Positions 56,820 through 64,000 of a DNA stretch of 64,000 nt are shown here, in pieces. The position numbers were made by a program, and so were the translations under genes. The stretch comes from Prostheceraeus crozeri (Eukaryota; Platyhelminthes; Polycladida; Euryleptidae). The DNA lies in assembly GCA_907163375.1 (NCBI GenBank), contig CAJQUW010000546.1:1-64000 (forward strand), in the 5' to 3' direction. The notes under the pieces were generated by a model. That model ran no database searches. It saw only the letters and a program-made list of their open reading frames with translations, and had not been told where the DNA came from. How positions within the stretch are numbered: position 1 is the stretch's first letter; every line of letters begins with the position of its first letter.

Positions 56820-58236
56820 CACTAAATTCCAAAAGACTTGCCGCACTTCGATAGCTTGAGAAAGACACAATAAAAACTTTGATCTTTTACAATAAATATG
56901 AACAGCATATATTCCCACATTAAATGACAAGGATGCCAGGGCACACTAATACCGGGTGTGACTTCCCTTGGCAGTGATCACAGCTCGAACTCTTCTCTGC
57001 ATACTGTCAATCAAGCTGTTGATGATGGATTCAGGAATTGCGTTCCACTCCTCCACAATCGCTTCTTCTAGGCTCTTCAAGGAGTCAATGTGTCCTCTTT
57101 TACTGATCCGACGCTTCATGAGATCCCACAGGTGCTCTATAGGATTAAAATCAGGAGATCTTGAAGGCCAGTCAAGTCTTCTGATGCTGTGGCTGGAACA
57201 AAAACGTTCAACTTGTACAGACCGATGCGCAGGAGCATTATCATCCTGAAAGAGGTGATTGCTTGGTGTTTCCTCGTCATCGAAAAATCGCTTGAGAAGA
57301 TCGGTATAAGTCTTTCCGTTTACAAAGCTCTTTAAGATAGTCAACTTGCTTCTTCCACCAAACCAGATGGCTCCCCAAACGTGGATAGACCCTCCCATCG
57401 CTTGAACTGAAGCCTTGCAGTTTCTCTCCGCCATCCTTTGACCCATTTCTCTCCATACTCGCACACGCCTGTCGTTGTTCATGCGTCTAAAGCGAGATTC
57501 GTCAGAGAAGATGACATTTCTCCATGCTTGTCTCCAAGCACATTTTTTCATCGCCCACCTTTCTCGAGACTTCTTTTGATTGATGGAAAGCAAAGGGGCA
57601 CAAAAAGATGCACGCTTCCTCAATCCAACAATTCGCAGTCTTCTGTAGACAGTCTGTAGGCTCACTCGCTCTTTCCACATGTTTCTGAGCTCCTTTGCCG
57701 AAGAAAAGTTGTGCTTTCTAGCCAAGCGTGTTAGAAGGCGATCTGAGCGGTGGGTGGTTTTTCTTCGTCGACCAGTTGTTCGCTTATCACAAAATTCTTG
57801 CTCTTGATGTTTCTTTTTCCATCGTTGAATTGTTCTTCTATCAACCTTGAGCATCTTGGCAATTTCTGTTACTTTGAGCATTTTCATTGATAATCCTACA
57901 GTAAGGCCCCGAAGATACGCATTGTTTTCTTTCTGGAGTTTACTGGAATGCAGTGCAACCTTCATCTTCATAGCGTTGTAACTTTTAAGTAACACAGAAC
58001 ATCAGAACACAATAGCTGATATAAAAGAACTTTTCATCTCACTTGTCTATGACAAGGATAATGCATGCAGTTGATATCATGGTTGCTTGTCTATAGAGGA
58101 AGCAGATGCGCAGATATCTATATTGCCATCCAATGCTTGCCATTATCTATTGACTTTCTACTGCTATGATTAATGCATGTCTCGAATGACCATGCTAGCT
58201 AATAGCCTAGTGCGACAAGTCTTCTGGAATTTAGTG
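56820..58236 (-). mobile_element. Complete Tc1-like transposon with intact transposase
   Basis: A 1,417-bp element flanked by TA (56,818-56,819 and 58,237-58,238). The ends CACTAAATTCCAAAAGACTT and, on the other strand, CACTAAATTCCAGAAGACTT match for about 32 bp with few changes. It encodes one uninterrupted 349-residue transposase on the minus strand. Ends, target duplication and ORF are all present, so this copy is recent and possibly still active. Confidence 0.93.
56946..57995 (-). CDS. Tc1-like DDE transposase (DD34E), intact
   Basis: A 349-residue transposase. N-terminal helix-turn-helix MLKVTEIAKMLKVDRRTIQR, a GRPR-type linker (TTGRRRKTTHR) and a second helix-turn-helix region ELRNMWKERVSLQTVYRRLR. 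Catalytic residues: D in NVIFSDESRFRRM, D in HLFQDDNAPAHRSVQV and E in RSPDFNPIEHLWDLMKRR, with 34 residues between the last two. It ends QRRVRAVITAKGSHTRY, the usual family C-terminus. Length fits Tc1 enzymes (about 340). An inner methionine (MKMKVALHSS, residue 9) may be the true start. No stop or frameshift. Confidence 0.95.
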   Translation of the reverse strand: MLLKSYNAMKMKVALHSSKLQKENNAYLRGLTVGLSMKMLKVTEIAKMLKVDRRTIQRWKKKHQEQEFCDKRTTGRRRKTTHRSDRLLTRLARKHNFSSAKELRNMWKERVSLQTVYRRLRIVGLRKRASFCAPLLSINQKKSRERWAMKKCAWRQAWRNVIFSDESRFRRMNNDRRVRVWREMGQRMAERNCKASVQAMGGSIHVWGAIWFGGRSKLTILKSFVNGKTYTDLLKRFFDDEETPSNHLFQDDNAPAHRSVQVERFCSSHSIRRLDWPSRSPDFNPIEHLWDLMKRRISKRGHIDSLKSLEEAIVEEWNAIPESIINSLIDSMQRRVRAVITAKGSHTRY

Positions 58237-58239
58237 TAT

Positions 58240-58880
58240 CTCGTTGGATTATTATAGCCCACTGTTAAGATAGAATGGTCTGCATTGAAGGTGCGAAAGG
58301 GTCTGTATCTAGGAAAGAGTCATTATATAGGAGCCATGTGGCCTATATTACTATGGTGTCCATTTTGTAGGTCCTTTTAGTGACTTAATAATGATAAAAA
58401 TGATTTGAAGAATCACGGGGAGGCGCCGGTGATTACCTACGACAACAATTTACTATTTATGTAGTGTGCATGCATTGATCTCTGTGTGACGTCGTTGTTC
58501 GGTAGTCGCACTTGAATAATACTCCGTGCATGACTCTTATCTGCTGTGCATGATTTCACTAATACACTCGAGCTTCCTTCACAAGCGGTCGTTCTGGTAC
58601 AATTTACCTTCAGACATCTACCCATTCCGTACTAACCCCATTCTTCACCTTCCCCAAATTTTTTCAGATGGACAATTTTCGGACAATTCCTCGATTGATT
58701 TGTCAATTTATAAAAATGCTTTGTAAAATGATTGCAACTAAAGGCACCAATCAAAATAATAAATTTTCTCTTTTTCTAAACATTTTCCAATTCTTTCAAT
58801 CATTTGATAATTATAACAAAAAAAGATATTGCATCTTTCTAGACATGAATCCTGAAATACAAAAATTCTATACCTAAACC
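58240..58880. other. Intron sequence, no gene seen
   Basis: Mixed DNA between the Tc1 element and the foldback element. Short ORFs only (for example 58,526-58,726), without motif. Confidence 0.4.
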
Positions 58881-58885
58881 TACTA

Positions 58886-59629
58886 GTCCGGGAGCTAGCG
58901 TGAAGTTGTGCAGGGAACGAGGTAGTACATAAAACTTTCACATAGCATAGTACACCTCTAACCTACTGCAAAACTTCGCGTCTGCCGGATCAGATCATTT
59001 GCTTTTCAGAAATAGAGATGATAACAAAATCCTATGTATTTCCAATGGTAAAATTGTGACATTTAAGGTGTTGACTCCATTTTTTCGAATTTTTGCTCAT
59101 AAAAGTTACACAAATTGGTATTTTGTTGAACTGGTTATTATAGAAATCATCTACAGATCATGATCTTTCAAATGAGTTATCATTCAGTGACAGAGGATGA
59201 AGTAAAGTGTACAAACAGACACTTTTCGTTGGTGTAACTGCAAATTTTAACATAGAAATTTCAGGAAAATTGTTGATATACTTTAACGAAAAGTGTCTGT
59301 TTGTACACTTTACTTCATCCTCTGTCACTGAATGATAACTCATTTGAAAGATCATGATCTGTAGATGATTTCTATAATAACCAGTTCAACAAAATACCAA
59401 TTTGTGTAACTTTTATGAGCAAAAATTCGAAAAAATGGAGTCAACACCTTAAATGTCACAATTTTACCATTGGAAATACATAGGATTTTGTTATCATCTC
59501 TATTTCTGAAAAGCAAATGATCTGATCCGGCAGACGCGAAGTTTTGCAGTAGGTTAGAGGTGTACTATGCTATGTGAAAGTTTTATGTACTACCTCGTTC
59601 CCTGCACAACTTCACGCTAGCTCCCGGAC
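58886..59629. mobile_element. 744-bp foldback element with 345-bp arms
   Basis: Arms 58,886-59,230 and 59,285-59,629 are reverse complements with no mismatch noticed, around a 54-bp loop. The ends are GTCCGGGAGCTAGCG and complement, beside TA on both sides (58,884-58,885 and 59,630-59,631). Non-coding; the ORFs on both strands are mirror images. TA flanks suggest a Tc1/mariner-type enzyme moved it. Equal arms imply recent origin or continuing gene conversion. Confidence 0.92.
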
Positions 59630-59669
59630 TATACGTGATACAGAAAATATGAAAGAGAACCAAAAGAAA

Positions 59670-60224
59670 TTAAGAGTCAAAGTAGCGCGGTGCCCCAGCC
59701 AGAGCGGGTTCATGCTTGCCAATCTCCGCCATATTCAAAGATAGACGTGCTCGGGCATTGTGGCGCATCAAAGTGATCGATATTTTACTCTTGATGGCCT
59801 CCCGTGCTTCAGAAAAGGTCGCTGAGGTTTGTGTGGAGAGTCTGGAAGCAACCCGAGAGAATGCGTTGAGGGCCTCTTCTCCCCATGATCCGTGGACTGT
59901 AACCGCCATCGGCATGCATGCCCAACCAAGCTCCTCACATTTGTTGTCATTGGAGGCATGTTTTCCTTTTTCAGCCGCCAGCAAAGGTGACCCTTCCGCT
60001 GTGCTCGCTCGTGATTCAGAGTTGTTGCTGAGCGGATGCACAACAGTCAGGTCAACTGTTGCTGGATGACCATGACCTCTAATCTGGCAGAAGAATATCC
60101 GCTGGACTTCTATTAGGCTCCGAGTGACCACAACCAGCGCCTTTTTCCAGAGCAGGTCAAAGGTTTGCCCATTCGCAGATTTGGTACAACTGATCAGGCA
60201 GAGCATTATGTCGACTTGCAACAA
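59670..60224 (-). pseudogene. LINE C-terminal endonuclease-like fragment
   Basis: A 184-codon minus-strand ORF. GHPATVDLTVVHPLSNNSES corresponds to the nuclease strand of LINE restriction-like endonucleases, with the catalytic-type aspartate in VDLTV. It is followed by AAEKGKHASNDNKCEELGWA, MAVTVHGSWGEEALNAFSRV and a tail MRHNARARLSLN. The order matches the C-terminus of the LINE at 16,189-18,386 (WDFTCRDT ... Y..IPFCIETMGAWG ... QRLSIAVQRGNA), but sequence is well diverged, so it is another LINE family of the same broad type. No RT remains. Confidence 0.6.
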
Positions 60225-60229
60225 AGCTT

Positions 60230-61400
60230 CCCCGCATACATGTCAAAGCATGATGGCCCAACGGATCTAATGAAACTCCTGAACATCTTGGATAATTATA
60301 TATTTTGTTCTTAATAAGATGACTTTGTCTGTCATTTCAATTTCATTTCAAGAGGAGGTATTCTGACACCTGTGAAATATGCTCACAACACTATTTATAA
60401 GTTCATCGAACCCACTTTCTCTTTTGTACATGAAATACGCACGCATCAAGAATACGGGCTGTATTCGCTATTTCGGAACTTCATTTCTGCCTTTTAAATA
60501 CTGACCTTATCCAGATTTTATATGGAAGTGCATCTTTCTAGCATTTTTTTTCACATTGTACAATATAAGTTATTTTCTCTTCACGTCTGGACAGATTTTT
60601 TAAAAAGAACTTGCAATTTAAAATATCTGATAGTTAACTTCGGACCCTTGTTATACGAACCTTTTTGTCTAACGATAGCATATGTAGAGGCATAAATAGG
60701 CAAAATGATGCTTGATTATTGATGAAATTGATCTCTTTGAAAACTCAATGCCACATTCGACAGAAAAGCTGTTTCCTCTTTCAAAACTACCTGCATTGCT
60801 TCAATTTTTTTTATATCAGGATATTCGCTCTGCATATACGATGCTAGTCTAGGAGCTGAGTGCCAGAAGTAAACAAATGTTGTCTCTTGAAATAAGTCTA
60901 GAAGGATTTGATTCCTGAATCTGGATTTACCGTTTCTGTCCAACCACCAGACCTACACTGTGTATTTTGAGTAACTTAATCCGTCATAAAGAGTGATGTC
61001 TGATTGTGTCTGATTGTGTGACGCTCAACCACCGAAGCGAAGAAAACAAGGGACCTACAAAAAAACAAAGCTACCTACAATTGATCTTCCTGTTTAGGAA
61101 ACGACGCAAGATCGCAAGGATTGCATGTACAAACATTTTATCAACGCTGTTCCACAAAAGAAGGCATAAATATTGAACATTGAGTAGCTTATTTCAGGAT
61201 GAGGATGAGATTTTTAGTTACATGGCTTCTTCTGCTACTAAAAGTCATGAAAGCGGCGCTGCATTCAAATGAAACATTCTAGACTTCAGGGTCTGGTGAG
61301 ACAATAAAGGGACGAGAACATTAGTACCGCTCTATCAATTAAATTTTCAGTCTCATGTCTGAAATTCGTTAATGCATTGTGAAAATCGTTTGCACAAAAC
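60230..61400. other. Intron sequence with one exon-like ORF
   Basis: On the minus strand 60,716-60,958 reads open after an acceptor-like GTGTAG: VWWLDRNGKSRFRNQILLDL then YFWHSAPRLASYMQ, with a donor-like CAG/GTAGTT inside. The R-x-G-x-S-x-F spacing recalls the sulphate-donor loop of carbohydrate sulphotransferases, but this is weak. A 27-codon plus-strand ORF at 61,198-61,281 (MRMRFLVTWLLLLLKVM...) looks like a signal peptide and stands alone. Confidence 0.3.
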
Positions 61401-61825
61401 TGCAGTAATTACCCTCACTGATCGTTGTGATGTGACTGTTCGACGCATTACTGTCTCTTCGTGTGTGCATTGTTCTCTCTCCCTCTTCGTCTCATCCACT
61501 GCCATTTGAAATCTCCCCAAAACCACTACCTTGCCACACCTTTCTTAAGTTAAAAATGTTAGTATAATGGATGTGGACTGGTCATCATCAAATCACGAGT
61601 TGTCGGGAAATGACTTTGTTGACCTTAAGTGCTTTCTACTCAGACGATGAAGTCAGAACAAGCTACAGACATCGCATGTAATTCAAAAAGTACGGATTTG
61701 CATACATTTTTGCATGTAGTTGGAACAAATCCTCACTTACGTGCATTTTAAAGTTTTTATGACAGTTGATCAATTTCTACGGATTGTAGGCGTTGAAAAC
61801 GTGTGGAGAGAGATAACCCATAAAC
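61400..61825. repeat. Dispersed repeat, copy 2
   Basis: Partner of 49,490-49,975, same orientation and order of conserved blocks, within the same intron 12 kb away. Ends are not sharp. Confidence 0.75.
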
Positions 61826-61829
61826 ACCT

Positions 61830-62810
61830 CACTTTTTAATGAGATCAGACAATTGTATTATTTGTATTATCATTTTTCCAATGCAGACTTTGTGTTAATG
61901 TGACGCATGTTTTATGTCCACAATCTCTGTATCACAAAGTCCAACGAAAGAAGCAATTTGTATTCGTATTAACAGGTCGAACTAGCTCACTATAACGAAA
62001 ACTTATATGTCTGCTAATCAAAGATTATTTTCGATTTGTTTGATTGTTATAGGTGCAAAGCATCCTGGCAACTCTGTTGTTTATGTTCGTAAATAACGAT
62101 AGGTAGTTTATTTATGTTGTAGATTGGGTACTCCGAAATCTATTGCATCCGAGACATTTTCATAGCAGGCAGGCACACATTTTGGAATTGATATCTGTCT
62201 AATTGTCGGCAGTCTAATCAGGCGAATACTTCCTGGTCTAATAGATATACGTCACATCGGAACACTGATTTGATAATTTGTTATCTCATTCAAATGAAAT
62301 TCCGCCACATTTGCAGCTCAGTGAGAGCTTTGGTATCCTTAATTCTAGTTAAGAATGAATTTTAACCGCATTACATTTATACCACATTCAATGAACTTAC
62401 AGAGGAGCACCAAACCTAGTTGATGAGATAAAGCATTAACAGAATTATTGTATTGGATTATGTAATTATCGCCAATGTATAAATCCAATATATCCCTTGC
62501 AAAATAAACACGCAACAACTTAGCTGTGTAGTGAATCAAAAAGGCTGCATTTACACATTAAATAGTTTTGAAACTTGCATGTTTCAGACTCACACTTTGT
62601 TTTTACCTCGTTTAACAAGGTTGGACAATACATTAGCTATTTTTGGATGAAGTAGAAAAATGAACATGCAAATTAGGTTGCTACTCTAAATCACGACGCT
62701 GTTAATTAAAACTTTCCGTGACTTGAGATCTCTACATCTGTTTTGGGAGTCATTACTGTAGCAGATATGAATCTGGAAGACCTACGTCCGATGGAGTTGA
62801 GATGATTATG
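61830..62810. other. Intron sequence, no gene seen
   Basis: AT-rich DNA with no ORF above 65 codons and no recognised element ends. Confidence 0.4.
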
Positions 62811-62814
62811 ATGC

Positions 62815-62989
62815 CACTCACACCGGACGCGGCGCAGCGCGACGCGGGGTTATTTTCGCTAAGAATCTAAATAAACCTACGGTACCGCGCCGCGTACGTT
62901 GTGAACAGCCCCATGGGTTTATTAAGGTTTTAAACAAAATTTCTGGACGCGTGAGGATGCACCGTGGCGCGCCTAGTCCGGTGTGAGTG
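62815..62989. mobile_element. CpG-rich 175-bp MITE
   Basis: The inverted ends CACTCACACCGGAC match for 14 bp at both edges, then run on as CGCGGCGC and TAGGCGCG. The element is markedly richer in GC and CpG than the intron around it. No clear target duplication, so the superfamily is open. Retained CpGs in a methylating genome would suggest youth. Confidence 0.8.
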
Positions 62990-63341
62990 AATCTTAAGTC
63001 TAAATCACGAAGACAATGAAACAGAGGAAAATGAATCAAAGGTTTTTTATAACATCAAAAATCATAAAACCGTCTCCTGCCCATTGACATGCAGGTTTTA
63101 GCGACAGCTCATTATCTATTTACCCTATATAAAGGAAAATATGATATTCAAGAGATCAGAAGCATCGTTCAGCTAAAATCAGAGATCATTAAATGTTTTA
63201 CAAAAAAATAAGTTCCTTTATGTTTTGAAAGCGATTTATTTAAGCAAATAAGCTGAGATCTTATAAAAGGAATTCTCTGGACTCCACATTATGTCTCTGA
63301 GTATTAAAGACAAGAAAAATCAGCGCAACAAGATGACTCAC

Positions 63342-63619
63342 CTTGATTTAGACTGGATGGGAATTTGTCCAGCAAATATTTAAAGAAAGGATGGTTTCTC
63401 CGTGAAATCATTACTGAGTTCATTGCCGTGTAGTTTTTATTCCAGCGAAGCCTTGTCTGCAGTCTGCGTTCTTGATCAAGAATAGCGCTCGCATTGAACT
63501 GATCCAACGTTTTTGACAGAGGTTTTTTACATTCGACATCCATATCGATGTAAACTCCCCCGAAATGGTACAGCAAGAGAACTCTTAGGAAATCTGCTTT
63601 TTGAGCACCTTCATGGTAT
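63342..63619 (-). CDS. GT32-type glycosyltransferase, DXD exon
   Basis: A 278-nt exon: acceptor TTTTCATTACAG before 63,619, donor CAAG/GTGAGT after 63,342. It codes the catalytic core of Gly_transf_sug (PF04488-type, GT32) enzymes: YHEGAQKADFLRVLLLYHFG, then GGVYIDMDVECKKPL, where DMD is the metal- and nucleotide-sugar-binding DXD motif, then NSVMISRRNHPFFKYLLDKF. Such enzymes are usually type II Golgi proteins adding Gal, GlcNAc or Man. Starts in phase 2 and ends in phase 1, which the 48,884-49,257 exon continues. The upstream exons with the membrane anchor are outside the window. Confidence 0.88.
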
Positions 63620-64000
63620 CTGTAATGAAAAGCAAAGGAAAATGAATAGGCTTTGTATCTCTGCGTTTGGTCGATACAACTGTACTGTAGGTGATGCAAA
63701 AAACGCTTTATTTCTAACTGTTGCAAAAGGATTCATGTCTAGAGTAGCAAGTATGGAACTCGCCTTGACTTTATTACCGTTATTATATTAATATCGTTGC
63801 CTAATAGGCTACGACTGATGACTACCTGTGTAAGAAAAAATAGGCACTGTACTTTACATCTCCGACTGTGCCGATCGTTTGTCACCATCTCGACTGTGCT
63901 TTGAATCCTGCCGACGATTTCCATCATCTGCGACTGTGCTTTGAGTTCTGTACGTATATTTTATTGATTCAAATGCATTTTTGTTTAATTGCCAAAAGAT
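63620..64000. other. Upstream intron of the glycosyltransferase gene
   Basis: Minus-strand intron sequence leading to the acceptor at 63,620. No further exon coding the family's N-terminal strands was found. Short direct repeats GACTGTGC occur at 63,863, 63,891 and 63,932. Confidence 0.5.

Larger units (their letters stand above)
49258..63341 (-). other. 14,084-bp intron of the glycosyltransferase gene
   Basis: The donor CAAG/GTGAGT (GT at 63,340-63,341) and the acceptor TTTTCAG (ending 49,258) face each other in phase 1. The interval contains a SINE, at least three TIR or foldback elements, a full Tc1-like transposon, a LINE nuclease fragment and two copies of an unnamed repeat. Its size is therefore largely due to insertions. 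A further internal exon is not needed for a sensible protein, but cannot be excluded. Confidence 0.7.

Noticed and set aside
61198-61281. 27-codon ORF like a signal peptide
   Set aside because: Ends in a stop without a usable splice donor in frame; a hydrophobic leucine run can occur by chance.
1-64000. CRISPR arrays, bacterial operons, riboswitches
   Set aside because: The DNA is eukaryotic and no spaced short-repeat array or bacterial signal was seen.

Overview
The window is metazoan nuclear DNA, most likely from an invertebrate. The evidence is a spliced host gene, eukaryotic transposon families, a tRNA-derived SINE and AT-rich spacers. Nothing fixes the species. The mix (virus-like Polinton/adintovirus-type DNA, a Penelope-like element, several Tc1/mariner lineages, piggyBac, and a LINE with a restriction-like endonuclease) suits a marine invertebrate such as a mollusc, cnidarian or annelid, but that is inference. 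About nine tenths of the window is transposon-derived or unassigned.

Layout. 1-5,340: one end of a Polinton/adintovirus-like element on the minus strand, with packaging ATPase, PX-like protein, two RING-finger proteins and unknown ORFs, then a terminal block of G-tract repeats. 5,340-11,200: no gene seen. 11,209-12,594: piggyBac transposase with one frameshift. 14,700-15,380: a TTAA-flanked insert beside a 491-bp dispersed repeat (second copy at 23,978). 16,150-20,210: a minus-strand LINE coding PHD finger, SAP, reverse transcriptase and restriction-like endonuclease, interrupted by a foldback element with two 310-bp arms and a 10-bp target duplication. 21,402-21,525: a possible host exon. 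22,260-26,980: foldback elements, a hAT-like insertion with 7-bp target duplication, and a 230-bp tandem array. 30,611-32,050: a DD41D mariner-type element. 32,300-42,800: a mosaic of decayed repeats holding a deleted Tc1 element and a 5'-truncated Penelope-like element with a 12-bp target duplication. 42,833-43,978: mariner. 44,207-45,617: Tc1-like element. 46,460-46,962: a MITE.

48,884-63,619 belongs to one host gene on the minus strand, a GT32-type (Gly_transf_sug) glycosyltransferase. Its DXD exon (63,342-63,619) and terminal exon (48,884-49,257) have good splice sites and matching phases, leaving a 14,084-bp intron. The intron holds a SINE with target duplications, a TA-flanked MITE, an intact 349-residue Tc1-like transposase gene in a complete element, a 744-bp foldback element with 345-bp arms, a LINE endonuclease fragment, a CpG-rich MITE and two copies of an unnamed repeat. 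The upstream exons lie beyond the right edge.

The strongest leads are the LINE architecture (PHD + SAP + RT + endonuclease), the foldback with a hammerhead-like motif in each arm, and the element-in-element insertions whose target duplications give a relative chronology. No intact novel multi-gene system was found.
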